This document shows positions 1-8,832 of a stretch of DNA of 64,000 bases, piece after piece. Under the pieces are notes generated by a model that worked only from the letters and a program-made list of their open reading frames with translations, was not told where the DNA came from and made no database searches. How positions within the stretch are numbered: position 1 is the stretch's first letter; every line of letters begins with the position of its first letter. The stretch covers positions 64,563-128,562 of the forward strand of contig DIWJ01000043.1 of assembly GCA_002428445.1 (NCBI GenBank). Direction: 5' to 3'. This DNA is from Syntrophaceae bacterium UBA6109. Its GTDB lineage: Bacteria > Desulfobacterota > Syntrophia > Syntrophales > UBA6109. The translations under genes and the position numbers were made by a program.

Positions 1-626
1 CCCAAGACGCGTACCCGCTCCGGAGGCACGCCGATCTCCCTGATGCGCCCTGCGTCCAGACGGGAGATCATTCCGGCCTCCGCGAAGGCATCAAGGTACT
101 CCCGCCAGAAAAATCTCGTAGCGCGGTAGCGTCCGAAGGAGCGCCCCGATATGCGGCCGTTGACGAGCACGAGCGGTATGCCTCGCGTCCTGCAGGCGCG
201 GATGAAGTTCGGCCAGAGTTCGGTCTCGACGGCGGCGAAGACATCGGGATTCACGATATCGACGACCTTGCGGACGACGGAAGGCAGATCAAGGGGGTAA
301 TAGATGATGCTGGACGCTTCGGGCACGATCTTGGCGGCCATTTCCTGGCCCGTTTCCGTGCTGGTGGACAGGACGATGCAGGCCCCGGGATGCGAAGCCC
401 GCAGGGCGGCGACAATCGGCGCGGCCGCCGTCACCTCGCCCACGGAGACGGCATGCAGCCAGATCCGGGGAGAGCCCGTCATGGCGGCGACCCGTTCCGG
501 CGATACGACACCCAGCTTGGGTCCGATGCTGCGGCGATATTTACCCGTCAGGAGCATCCGACCGCCGTAATAGGGGATGAGGACAACGGCGGCAAGCGCA
601 AGGAGGGCGTTGTACAGCGCGATCAT
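1..626 (-). CDS. waaA: 3-deoxy-D-manno-octulosonic acid (Kdo) transferase, 5' part only
   Basis: Transfers Kdo from CMP-Kdo to lipid A precursors at the inner membrane. Only the first 208 codons are in the window; the gene runs off the left edge. Translation from the ATG at 626 gives a hydrophobic N-terminal anchor (residues 2-20, ALYNALLALAAVVLIPYY) followed by a GT30-type N-domain. The motif WLHAVSVGEV (about residues 56-65) matches the WaaA signature, and Glu64 in SVGE is the expected catalytic base. ETELWPNFI is also typical of the family. A GGAG sequence lies 10 nt before the ATG. The gene diverges from rpe. It implies an LPS outer membrane. Confidence 0.9.
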   Translation of the reverse strand, partial: MIALYNALLALAAVVLIPYYGGRMLLTGKYRRSIGPKLGVVSPERVAAMTGSPRIWLHAVSVGEVTAAAPIVAALRASHPGACIVLSTSTETGQEMAAKIVPEASSIIYYPLDLPSVVRKVVDIVNPDVFAAVETELWPNFIRACRTRGIPLVLVNGRISGRSFGRYRATRFFWREYLDAFAEAGMISRLDAGRIREIGVPPERVRVL

Positions 627-716
627 GGCGGCGATTCTCCGGGTTTTTCGGCGGCCTGTCAAGGAGGTTTTCCCGCTTGACGCTCCGGAAACGATGGTGT
701 ATTTCCATTTCCATCC

Positions 717-1376
717 ATGAAAAAGATCGCCCCTTCCATCCTCTCGGCCGATTTCGGCAGGCTCGCGGAAGAAATCGCCGCCGTTGAAAAGGCCGGCGCC
801 GACTGGATCCACATCGATGTGATGGACGGCCATTTCGTCCCGAACATCACCATCGGACCCTCCGTCGTTGCATCGCTGCGCAAGGTGACAAGGCTGCCCT
901 TCGACGTCCACCTGATGATCGAAAACCCGGAACGCTACGTCGAAACCTTCGCGAAGGCGGGAAGCGATTTTATCACCGTCCACGTGGAGGCCTGCAGCCA
1001 TCTCCATCGCGTCGTGACCATGATCCGCGGGGCGGGCGCCAGGGCGGGGGTATCGCTCAATCCGGCGACGCCGCTGGCGCAGGTCGAACCGATTCTGCCG
1101 GACATCGACCTCCTGCTGATCATGAGCGTCAACCCGGGATTCGGCGGGCAGTCCTTTATCGGGAACGTCCTGCCGAAGATCCGCCGCGCCGCCGAGCTGG
1201 TCAAGGCGATCGCCCCGAAAGTCCTCCTGGAAGTCGATGGGGGCATCACGCTGGAGAACGCCCGATCCGTGGCCGGGGCCGGTGCGGAGATCCTCGTCGC
1301 CGGCGCAGCCGTTTTCGGGAGCCGGGACTACGGGGAAACCCTCTCGGCCATGCGGGCTGCCATCGGCGGGTCTTGA
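717..1376 (+). CDS. rpe: Ribulose-phosphate 3-epimerase
   Basis: Interconverts ribulose 5-phosphate and xylulose 5-phosphate in the pentose phosphate pathway (cytosol). The 219-residue product has the usual family length and TIM-barrel signatures: SILSADF near the N-terminus, the metal-binding and catalytic segment HIDVMDGHFVPN (about 33-44), HLMI, the mobile loop MSVNPGFGGQSF, and VDGGI with the catalytic Asp. The ATG at 717 is the only sensible start, although no strong Shine-Dalgarno sequence is visible in front of it. It is divergent from waaA and about 100 bp upstream of an acyl-CoA dehydrogenase on the same strand. Confidence 0.97.
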   Translation: MKKIAPSILSADFGRLAEEIAAVEKAGADWIHIDVMDGHFVPNITIGPSVVASLRKVTRLPFDVHLMIENPERYVETFAKAGSDFITVHVEACSHLHRVVTMIRGAGARAGVSLNPATPLAQVEPILPDIDLLLIMSVNPGFGGQSFIGNVLPKIRRAAELVKAIAPKVLLEVDGGITLENARSVAGAGAEILVAGAAVFGSRDYGETLSAMRAAIGGS

Positions 1377-1472
1377 CCTCCTCTCACGGATCATCGGAAA
1401 AAATCGCCCGTTTGCCGGGGAAACTTCACCTGCAGGAAATTGCCGCTGGAAAATGCAGAAAGGGACGAAACG

Positions 1473-2738
1473 ATGCTGCCGGACGTGTTCTTGACGGAAA
1501 AGGAAATCGCGCTGAGGGATGAAGTTCGACAATTCGTGGGGCAGGGGGTCTCGACGGACCTGCTCCGAAAGATGGACTGCGATGAAATCCGCTACCCACG
1601 GGATTTTGTGAAGGCCCTGGGGGACCGGAACCTTCTCGGCTTGAGATTCCCGAAAGAATACGGCGGCCGGGGGCTTTCCTGGACGGCGGAGATCGCCGCG
1701 CTGGAGGAGATCGGCGTCCTGGGCACGGCGCTGGGCTGCGCTTTTTCCATGCCCTCGATCGTCGGACAGGCCCTCGTCTCCTACGGGGACAGGGAGCAGA
1801 AGGAGAAATTCCTCAAACCTCTGCTTCGCGGCGATCTTGTTTCCGCGGAGGCGCTTACGGAGCCGCGGGGCGGATCGGATTTCTTCGGCGCCACGACAAA
1901 AGCCGACCTGCAGGGAGATACCTTCACCGTCCGCGGCCAGAAGCGCTTCGTCGTCGCGGCGGAGGGTGCGGATTTCTTCATCGTCTACTGCAACACGAAC
2001 CCCGAAGGAAAACCGCACGAACGGATCAGTCTTCTGCTGATTGAGAGCGACCGGCCGGGTGTCGAGGTCAAGTATCTCTACAAACTCATGGGGACGCGGG
2101 GCGGCGGCACGGGAAGACTCGTCTTCCGGGACGTGAAGGTTCCCCGCTCCAACCTGATCGGCGAGATGAACACGGGCGCCGCGATCTTCAACACCATGAT
2201 GGTGCCGGAGCGTCTGACCTCCGCGGGGGGCTCGCTGGGCATGGCGCGGGCGGCCCTCGAAGTCGCCGTCCGATACAGCGAACGCCGCAAGGCCTTCGGC
2301 CAGAAGATCCGCTCCTTCGAAGGCGTCAGTTTCAAGGTGGCCGACGCCATCACGCAACTCGACGCGGCGCGGGCGCTGACCCTGGCGGCGGGGAAAGGCG
2401 CGGACGCCGGATTGCCGGCAGCCCGGAGGCTTGTCAGCGAGGCGAAGAAACTCGCCACCGACACGGCGTGGAACGTCTGCAACCTCGCCATGCAGATCGT
2501 CGGCGGCATCGGCTACACCAACGTCTACCCCATCGAGAAGATGGTGCGCGATACGCGCCTCACACAGATCTGGACCGGGACCAACGAGATCATGAATCTC
2601 CTCATCCAGCACGAGTACTACCGGGAAGTCCTCAAGGACCCGAATCCGGGCCGCCGGATCGAGGCGGACGCCGACCAGGCGGACCAGGCGGACGAGAAGG
2701 TGTACGAAGACGAAGAGATGTGGACGAAGGGCTGGTAG
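1473..2738 (+). CDS. Acyl-CoA dehydrogenase with relocated catalytic base
   Basis: FAD-dependent alpha,beta-dehydrogenation of an acyl-CoA thioester, cytosolic, with electrons normally passed to ETF. The 421-residue protein has the N-terminal helical, middle beta (EALTEPRGGSDF) and C-terminal helical (RKAFGQKI) domains. The ATG at 1473, with AAAGGG upstream, is preferred over an in-frame TTG at 1440. In medium- and short-chain enzymes the catalytic Glu sits in a YEGT motif; here that motif reads WTGT, with Thr368 at the Glu position. A Glu is present in PERL (Glu246), the position used by isovaleryl- and long-chain acyl-CoA dehydrogenases. The substrate cannot be told from sequence; a branched or aromatic acyl-CoA is possible. 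The C-terminus is rich in Asp, Glu and Gln. Confidence 0.9.
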   Translation: MLPDVFLTEKEIALRDEVRQFVGQGVSTDLLRKMDCDEIRYPRDFVKALGDRNLLGLRFPKEYGGRGLSWTAEIAALEEIGVLGTALGCAFSMPSIVGQALVSYGDREQKEKFLKPLLRGDLVSAEALTEPRGGSDFFGATTKADLQGDTFTVRGQKRFVVAAEGADFFIVYCNTNPEGKPHERISLLLIESDRPGVEVKYLYKLMGTRGGGTGRLVFRDVKVPRSNLIGEMNTGAAIFNTMMVPERLTSAGGSLGMARAALEVAVRYSERRKAFGQKIRSFEGVSFKVADAITQLDAARALTLAAGKGADAGLPAARRLVSEAKKLATDTAWNVCNLAMQIVGGIGYTNVYPIEKMVRDTRLTQIWTGTNEIMNLLIQHEYYREVLKDPNPGRRIEADADQADQADEKVYEDEEMWTKGW

Positions 2739-2750
2739 GAGCAGTTGGTA

Positions 2751-2872
2751 ATTGAAGCTCTCCGGAGCAAGCTCCGGAGAATCTTCGATCCCCACGGAGG
2801 GGATCTTGAACATCATTCGCTCGCTTACCCCGCGGCAAGCCGCGGGGAATGCGCTCGCTGCCGGATTCAACC
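2751..2872 (+). repeat. Structured dispersed repeat, copy A
   Basis: Begins with ATTGAAGCTC and runs to the start codon of the next gene. It contains three hairpins: CTCCGGAGC/GCTCCGGAG (2760-2768 with 2771-2779), GATCCCC/GGGGATC (2787-2793 with 2799-2805) and CCCCGCGGC/GCCGCGGGG (2828-2836 with 2839-2847). The last hairpin is flanked by a near-direct repeat, ATTCGCTCGCT (2815) and AATGCGCTCGCT (2848). A 30-nt block ending in CCCCGCGGC is identical to copy C, and most of the element matches copy B. No T-run follows the hairpins, so it is not a classical terminator. Confidence 0.85.
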
Positions 2873-4630
2873 ATGGGGAAAAAGAAGAAGTTTTCTGCAA
2901 AAGAGGAGCATGTGAAGAACCGTCCCGAGGCGGAGCGAACTCTGGACGAATGGGTTGCCGGTTTTCTGCAAAAATTCCCGCTGCCCCTGCAGGACGCGAA
3001 AGACTCGCCCGTTGCCTGCGCCGTTCTGCTATCCGTCCTGACCTTTCTGTTTCTGGTCCCTTTCGTCGGAAAGGCATACCACATCGACGACCCCTTATTT
3101 CTTTGGGCCGCGCAGCACATCCATGTGTCCCCTCTGGATCCTTACGGCTTCTCTCTGAATTGGTATGGCAGCGAAGCCCCGATGTGGGACGTGATGAAAA
3201 ACCCTCCGTTGGTTTCTTACTACCTTGCCGCCGTTGCCCTGTTCTTCGGATGGGGGGAGGTCGCAATCCACCTGGCGCTGATTCTGCCCGCCGTCGGCGT
3301 GATCCTCGGCACGTACTACGCCGCCCGGCTGTTGCGTCTGCAACCCATACACGCCGCTCTGACCTGCCTCGCGACACCGGTCTTTATCGTTTCCGGCACG
3401 AACGTCATGAGCGATATGCTCATGCTCTGCTTCTGGGTATGGTCCGTGGGCCTGTGGATCAAAGGACTGGAGGGCAGCCGGACTGCCCTGCTGGCGTTCA
3501 GCGCGTTCCTGATCGCCTTGTCGGCGCTGACCAAATACTACGGGATGGCGTTGATTCCCCTTCTCTTCGTTTATTCCCTGGTCAGGAAACGTTCTTTGGG
3601 ATTATGGGTGCTCCCGCTTCTTCTTCCCCTCTGCGTCCTCGCCGTTTATCAATGGTACACTGGGACGCTGTACGGCCCCGGCCTGATCACAGAGGCGGCG
3701 AAATATTCCGCCGCCACGCGTTCCGAACATTTCAATGAATTCGTACAGCTGATGATCGGAACGGCGTTCGTCGGTGGATGTGTGATCAGCGGTCTTTTTT
3801 GCGCCCCGCTGGTTTGGCGCTGGAAATGGCTGCTGGGTGCGGGGATATTTACGCTGATTGTCATGGTCCTTCTGTCCGGCGTCGAAACGATCGGCGATGT
3901 CTCGCTGCGTGATTCCGACGGCATCCGCTGGTCCCTCATCGTTCATTTTTCGATATTTCTGGTCGCAGGAATCAGCATCTTCATGCTGGCGGTCGGCGAT
4001 TTGTGGAAACACAGAGACGCGACATCCATCTTGTTTGCCTTGTGGATCGGAGGAACCGTCGTCTTCTCATCCCTCGTCAACTGGTCCATCAACGCGAGAA
4101 CTCTTCTGCCGATGGTCCCTGCCGTGGCAATTCTCCTCATGCGAAGGATGTATTCGCAGGACGCACCGGCCGCCCTGAAGCGGCCGATCCACGCCTGCTG
4201 GGCGCTGATTGCGGCGGCTGTTCTGTCTCTTCTTGTGGGATATGCCGATTTTACGTTGGCGAATTCTGGCAAAGCTGCGGCGATTCAAATCGAAGAGCGA
4301 TATGGACGGAACATGCAAAGGGTCTTTTTCCAGGGACACTGGGGTTTTCAATATTACATGGAACGGCACGGCGCCAGGGCCGTCGATGCGATGAAAACCG
4401 ATTACAGGCCGGGCGATATTTTTGTTGTTCCGCTCAACAATATCAGTCTCATCATGATGAACGTGAGGTCTTTTCTTCCGGCAGGAAAATTCAGCGTGCA
4501 GACCTTGAAATATCTTGCAACCATGAATCATTATACCAGCGCAGCCTTCTACAGTGATGCCTATGGGATTTTGCCTTATAGCTTCGGGCCCGTCCCTCCG
4601 GAACCATACGATCTTTGGTCCGTCAAGTAG
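2873..4630 (+). CDS. GT39-type (PMT_2/ArnT-like) membrane glycosyltransferase, paralogue 1
   Basis: Probable inner-membrane glycosyltransferase that uses a polyprenyl-phosphate sugar; donor and acceptor are unknown. The 585-residue protein has a charged cytoplasmic N-terminus, a first membrane helix at about 46-65 and then the conserved periplasmic-loop motif HIDDPLFLWAA, whose Asp pair (72-73) fits the catalytic acidic site of the GT39/PMT_2 superfamily. NPPLVSYYL and LTKYYG follow, with about ten hydrophobic segments. The start at 2873 is chosen because it aligns without gaps with the N-terminus of the tandem paralogue. Repeat copy A occupies the upstream region, and no Shine-Dalgarno sequence is visible. 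The base composition looks more AT-rich than the flanking genes. Confidence 0.82.
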   Translation: MGKKKKFSAKEEHVKNRPEAERTLDEWVAGFLQKFPLPLQDAKDSPVACAVLLSVLTFLFLVPFVGKAYHIDDPLFLWAAQHIHVSPLDPYGFSLNWYGSEAPMWDVMKNPPLVSYYLAAVALFFGWGEVAIHLALILPAVGVILGTYYAARLLRLQPIHAALTCLATPVFIVSGTNVMSDMLMLCFWVWSVGLWIKGLEGSRTALLAFSAFLIALSALTKYYGMALIPLLFVYSLVRKRSLGLWVLPLLLPLCVLAVYQWYTGTLYGPGLITEAAKYSAATRSEHFNEFVQLMIGTAFVGGCVISGLFCAPLVWRWKWLLGAGIFTLIVMVLLSGVETIGDVSLRDSDGIRWSLIVHFSIFLVAGISIFMLAVGDLWKHRDATSILFALWIGGTVVFSSLVNWSINARTLLPMVPAVAILLMRRMYSQDAPAALKRPIHACWALIAAAVLSLLVGYADFTLANSGKAAAIQIEERYGRNMQRVFFQGHWGFQYYMERHGARAVDAMKTDYRPGDIFVVPLNNISLIMMNVRSFLPAGKFSVQTLKYLATMNHYTSAAFYSDAYGILPYSFGPVPPEPYDLWSVK

Positions 4631-4657
4631 AGATGGTACGATGCGATCGAACGGATT

Positions 4658-6418
4658 ATGAAAAAAAACAAGAAAGCTTTGCAGAAAGCGGACGCCGCGA
4701 AGAACGAGCGGGAGATGAGCGGATCTCTCGATGATATGGTTATCGGCTTTGTACGAAGATTTTCATTCCCCTCACAGAGCGCGCGGCATGTAGCGATTTC
4801 CTGCGCCATCCTGTTATCCGCTGTAACTTTTCTTTTTTTGGTACCCTTCGTCGGAAAGGCTTATCATATCGACGATCCCTTATTTCTTTGGGCGGCAAAG
4901 CACATCCAGGTTGCCCCTTTCGATCCCTATGGTTTTGGCATCAACTGGTATGGTCAGGAAGAACCCATGTGGGATGTGATGAAAAATCCTCCATTGGTTT
5001 CTTATTACCTGGCCATCGTATCCCTGTTTTTCGGATGGGGCGAAGTCGCAATCCACCTGGCCATGATGATCCCCGCTGTCGGCGTAATCATCGGAACATA
5101 CACGATCGCCCGGCGGCTTTGTGAACAGCCCATTCAGGCCGCCATGGCATGCCTGGCAACACCGGTCTTTATCGTTTCCAGCACGACGGTCATGAGCGAC
5201 ATCCCCATGCTTTCCCTCTGGGTCTGGTCGGTGGGCCTGTGGATCAAAGGATTGGACGATGACCGCCCCGCATGGTTGGCGTTCAGCGCGTTGCTCATGG
5301 CTCTTGCGGCTTTGACGAAGTACTACGGGATCGCGCTGGTTCCGCTCCTGCTGGTTTACTCATTGGCCAAAAAACGCTCCGCCGGGATATGGGCTTTGTA
5401 TTTTCTTGTTCCCATCACCGCCCTTGCCGCATATCAGTGGCACACGGCAGGGCTGTACGGCAGCGGCTTGCTGACGGCTGCGGCAAATTTCCCGGCCATG
5501 TCCCTATCCGAGCATTATACGAATTCCATCAAAGTACTCACGGGTTTGGCATTCGTCGGCGGCTGCATAGCGGTTGGCCTTTTCTACGCCCCTTTCGTTT
5601 GGGAACGAATGTATTTATTGGGCGGGGGATTTCTGACATTGCTGGCAATCGCATCCCTTTCCCTATTCGACACAATCGGCGGTTTCCCCTTGCAGGATTC
5701 CAGCGGCATTCGCTTTCTTATCATCGTCCAATTTTCAATATTTCTTGTCGCGGGAATAGGCATCCTGATCCTCGCCCTGATCGATGTCCGGGAACACCGG
5801 GACGCAGCGTCTCTTCTGATTCTGTTGTGGATCGCGGGAACCTTTGTTTTTGCGTCTCTGATCAACTGGACTGTAAATGCCCGCTCCATCCTGCCCATGG
5901 TTCCGGCCGTGGCGATTCTCATCGCACGCAGGATGGATTCCCGACGCGAGCGGACGCCTCTCCGGCGGCGCATACAGGCTTCCTGGGCATTGGTGCCGGC
6001 GGCCTTCCTGGCTTTATTGGCAGGATACGCCGATCTTACGTCGGCGGATTCAGGACGGGCTTCCGCAATGGAAATCAGGAAATACGAGCGAGCAGCTCAT
6101 CCTATATGGTTTCAGGGACACTGGGGTTTTCAATATTACATGGACCTGATGGGTGCAAAACCGGTTGATCCAAAACAAACTCGACATCAAAGGGGAGACA
6201 TCGTCGCCATACCTGGCAACAATACCCATACGATTCCCGTCAATCCGAGATACTTTGTTCTCAGGGAAGAGATTGAAATACAAACATGCAGATACCTCGC
6301 GACGATGAACGATGCCGTAGGTGCGGGCTTCTACAGCAACGTCAAAGGCCCTTTGCCTTACGCGTTCGGCCATGTGCCGCCGGAGAAATACCGGATATGG
6401 TCACTCGTCGGATATTGA
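4658..6418 (+). CDS. GT39-type membrane glycosyltransferase, paralogue 2
   Basis: Tandem duplicate of the preceding gene, 27 bp downstream and probably co-transcribed. The 586-residue product is clearly more than half identical along its length, including the periplasmic motif HIDDPLFLWAA, MWDVMKNPPLVSYYL, TKYYG and NARSILPMVPAVAIL. The amino termini align residue for residue. Divergence is highest in the C-terminal periplasmic part (after FQGHWGFQYYM), which suggests the two copies may differ in acceptor or sugar specificity. No neighbouring polysaccharide genes give away the substrate. It converges with the nitronate monooxygenase gene on the other strand. Confidence 0.82.
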   Translation: MKKNKKALQKADAAKNEREMSGSLDDMVIGFVRRFSFPSQSARHVAISCAILLSAVTFLFLVPFVGKAYHIDDPLFLWAAKHIQVAPFDPYGFGINWYGQEEPMWDVMKNPPLVSYYLAIVSLFFGWGEVAIHLAMMIPAVGVIIGTYTIARRLCEQPIQAAMACLATPVFIVSSTTVMSDIPMLSLWVWSVGLWIKGLDDDRPAWLAFSALLMALAALTKYYGIALVPLLLVYSLAKKRSAGIWALYFLVPITALAAYQWHTAGLYGSGLLTAAANFPAMSLSEHYTNSIKVLTGLAFVGGCIAVGLFYAPFVWERMYLLGGGFLTLLAIASLSLFDTIGGFPLQDSSGIRFLIIVQFSIFLVAGIGILILALIDVREHRDAASLLILLWIAGTFVFASLINWTVNARSILPMVPAVAILIARRMDSRRERTPLRRRIQASWALVPAAFLALLAGYADLTSADSGRASAMEIRKYERAAHPIWFQGHWGFQYYMDLMGAKPVDPKQTRHQRGDIVAIPGNNTHTIPVNPRYFVLREEIEIQTCRYLATMNDAVGAGFYSNVKGPLPYAFGHVPPEKYRIWSLVGY

Positions 6419-6491
6419 CGGGCGGGACACCCATGGAGCCCTGTTTGCCGGGCAGACGCTTTCCTGTCCGATCTGCACCGATCAGCAGGAT

Positions 6492-7556
6492 TTACCGTCC
6501 ATGATCCTTGCTGCTGCCGCACGATAGCTGTCCGGATAATTTTCCGCCCACGCGGCCCGCCTCCTCCACCATCCGCTCGATGACTTCCCGAACCGTCGGC
6601 TCGTCGCGGACGAGTCCCGTCGCCTGACCGACGGGGAGAATCCCCTTCTCCAGATCGCCGTTTTCCGTCGCCACTTTGAAGGCCTTGAAGCCGTTGGCCA
6701 TGTAGGCGAGCTGCACGGCGTTCTTCCAGCCGGAGGCGAGAACGCCGAGGAAGAGTTTTGCGTAGGGGAGATGAAGCTGCGCCGCAATGTCCCGCGAATT
6801 GGAGAAAGCGGCAAACCAGTCCAGCCCATTGCGGATCGCCCGCTCCGCCGCGTCGGTCTTCAGGACGCGGCAGCAGATACCGTCAACACGCTTCGAATAG
6901 AGGGTGTCGGTGACGCCTTTTTCGATGGACAGTCTCTTGAAATTGCCGTGCAGCGGGCTGTCCTTCGTGGTCATGAAGCGAGTCCCCATGGCGATCCCCT
7001 CCGCACCGAGCGCAAGCGCAGCCGCCAGTCCTCTTCCGTCGACGAAACCGCCGGCGGCGATGACGGGGATCTCCAGGATGTCGGCAAGGCTGGGAATCAG
7101 GACCAGCGACGTAACGGCCTCGCCGTGCGCCGCCGCTTCATGGCCGGTAGCGATGACGGCGTCCGTCCCGTAATCCTGTGCGCGCTTGGCGTGATAGGCG
7201 TTTACGACGGTGGCGATCACCTTCCCGCCGTAAGCATGCGCCTCCTTTACGAGCCAATCCCCTTTCCCCAGGGCGAAATTGATGACGGGGACCTTCTCCT
7301 CGAGGAGGATCTTCGCATTCTCGGCGGCGCCCGGCATGAGCAGGGTTGCATTCGCGCCGAACGGTCTGTCTGTAAGGCTCCGGATCTCGCGGATGGCGGC
7401 CCGGGTCTGGGCGGCATCGAGCGGACCCGTGGCGAGAATGCCGAGGCCGCCCGCGTTGGATACGGCGGCAACCATCCTGGGAACGCTGATCCAGCTCATT
7501 CCCGACAGGATAATGGGATAGGAAATGCCGAACAATTCTGTGATGCGCGTTTTCAC
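6492..7556 (-). CDS. Nitronate monooxygenase / 2-nitropropane dioxygenase family FMN protein
   Basis: FMN-binding TIM-barrel protein of 354 residues. The family oxidises alkyl nitronates, but includes FabK-like enoyl reductases and many uncharacterised relatives. Visible motifs are the N-terminal YPIILSGMSWIS, the phosphate-binding IAAGGFVDGRGLAAALALGA and MGTRFM, and ATGHEAAAHG, whose His matches the catalytic His of the EAGGH motif. It starts at a GTG (7556) with a good GAGGGGG ribosome-binding site. It is last in a minus-strand run with hydroxyacyl-CoA dehydrogenase, acyl-CoA ligase and acyl-CoA dehydrogenase genes, so a role as an acyl-thioester reductase or a detoxifying enzyme for acyl-CoA metabolism is plausible but unproven. 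Confidence 0.85.
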   Translation of the reverse strand: MKTRITELFGISYPIILSGMSWISVPRMVAAVSNAGGLGILATGPLDAAQTRAAIREIRSLTDRPFGANATLLMPGAAENAKILLEEKVPVINFALGKGDWLVKEAHAYGGKVIATVVNAYHAKRAQDYGTDAVIATGHEAAAHGEAVTSLVLIPSLADILEIPVIAAGGFVDGRGLAAALALGAEGIAMGTRFMTTKDSPLHGNFKRLSIEKGVTDTLYSKRVDGICCRVLKTDAAERAIRNGLDWFAAFSNSRDIAAQLHLPYAKLFLGVLASGWKNAVQLAYMANGFKAFKVATENGDLEKGILPVGQATGLVRDEPTVREVIERMVEEAGRVGGKLSGQLSCGSSKDHGR

Positions 7557-7582
7557 AGGAACCCCCTCAGGCTTTTCGAAGA

Positions 7583-7612
7583 AAGGGCGGGGCGTACCGT
7601 TGCCCCGCCCTT
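7583..7612 (-). terminator. Hairpin between acyl-CoA dehydrogenase and nitronate monooxygenase genes
   Basis: An 11-bp GC-rich stem (AAGGGCGGGGC at 7583-7593 with GCCCCGCCCTT at 7602-7612, loop of 8 nt). On the minus strand it is followed by only a short T-rich stretch (TTTCTTCG), so it may act as a partial terminator or an mRNA-stabilising processing hairpin inside the operon. Confidence 0.45.
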
Positions 7613-7640
7613 CGAGGCTTCTCGACCCTACAGCCGTCGA

Positions 7641-8783
7641 TCACTTCGACTGCAGGACTCGGCCGATCGTCATGATCTCCGCCTCCTTGGTCCCCTCGTA
7701 CAGTTCCAGGATCTTTGCATCGCGGTACCACTTCTGGACGCTGTACTCGTCGATGTAGCCGTAGCCGCCGTGGAGCTCGACGGCATAGTTGGCGCAGAAG
7801 ACAGCTGTCTGGCCGCCGTAGAATTTCGCCATCGCCGCCAGCGTGTAGTCCGGCCGCCCCTGATCGATGAGCCAGGCCGCCTTGTACACGAGCCCGCGCA
7901 GCGCCTCGATCATGATCGCCATCTCCGTGAGCTTCTTCTGCGTGAGCTGGAAGGCCCCCAGGGGCATCCCGAAGGCGGTCCGCTCCTTCACGTATTTGAC
8001 GCTCGTCTCCAGGCAGCCCTCCGCAAGCCCCAGAGCCTGGGCGGCGACCATGACGCGGGTCGTGTCGAAGAAGTGCATGAGCTGGATGAAACCCTTGCCC
8101 TCCTTGCCGATGAGGTTGGCCTGGGGAACCCGCACGTCTTCGAGCGCGATCTCCGCCGTGTCGCTGGAGCGGATCCCCATCTTCCCGTGGATCTTGTTGC
8201 GGATGACGCCCCTGGCGTCGGCGGGAACGATGATGAGGCCGAAGCTGCTGTGCTTCTTCTCCTCGGGGTTGGTGATGCAGGCGGTGACCATGAAATTGCA
8301 GACGGTGCCGTTCGTGATGAACATCTTGTTGCCGTTGATCACGTAGTCGCCGCCGTCCTTCACGGCGCGGGTCTTGTAGCCCCCTGCATCGGTCCCGGCG
8401 TTGGGCTCGGTAAAGGCGCCCGCGCTGACCCATTCGCCGCGGCAGACTGGAGGCAGGTAGGTCTGTTTCTGCTCCTCGCTGCCGTACTGAAGGATCGACT
8501 CGCATCCGAAGCTCGCCGCCACGATGTTGAGACCGATCCCCATGTCCACCTTGGAGAGTTCCTCCGTAATAATGACATTGCCCAGCACGCCGGCACCGCA
8601 GCCGCCGTACTGTTCCGGAATCCAGGCGCCGACAAGACCGTTCTCCGCCGCCTTCTTGCGGACGTCGGGGGTGTACTTTTCCCCCTCGTCGCATTCGCGG
8701 GACAGTCCGGTGAGCTCCGCCTGGGCGAACTTCCCGGCCATCTCCTTGAGCATCTTCAATTCGTCTGTCAAATCGAAATCCAT
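7641..8783 (-). CDS. Acyl-CoA dehydrogenase (canonical active site)
   Basis: FAD enzyme of 380 residues for the first step of beta-oxidation, passing electrons to ETF. It has the usual three-domain layout with AFTEPNAGTD in the FAD/substrate region, ERTAFGMPLG in the C-terminal domain and a canonical YEGT motif near the end, where Glu363 is the expected catalytic base. This contrasts with the other dehydrogenase at 1473. The ATG at 8783 follows GGGGAGGGG and begins MDFDLTDE, a typical family N-terminus; a longer in-frame extension has no support. It lies 49 bp downstream of the acyl-CoA ligase gene and is probably in the same operon. Confidence 0.95.
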   Translation of the reverse strand: MDFDLTDELKMLKEMAGKFAQAELTGLSRECDEGEKYTPDVRKKAAENGLVGAWIPEQYGGCGAGVLGNVIITEELSKVDMGIGLNIVAASFGCESILQYGSEEQKQTYLPPVCRGEWVSAGAFTEPNAGTDAGGYKTRAVKDGGDYVINGNKMFITNGTVCNFMVTACITNPEEKKHSSFGLIIVPADARGVIRNKIHGKMGIRSSDTAEIALEDVRVPQANLIGKEGKGFIQLMHFFDTTRVMVAAQALGLAEGCLETSVKYVKERTAFGMPLGAFQLTQKKLTEMAIMIEALRGLVYKAAWLIDQGRPDYTLAAMAKFYGGQTAVFCANYAVELHGGYGYIDEYSVQKWYRDAKILELYEGTKEAEIMTIGRVLQSK

Positions 8784-8832
8784 AATTTCCCCTCCCCAGC
8801 AAAACTGTTCATGCGCCGGTCCGCGGCGCTTC

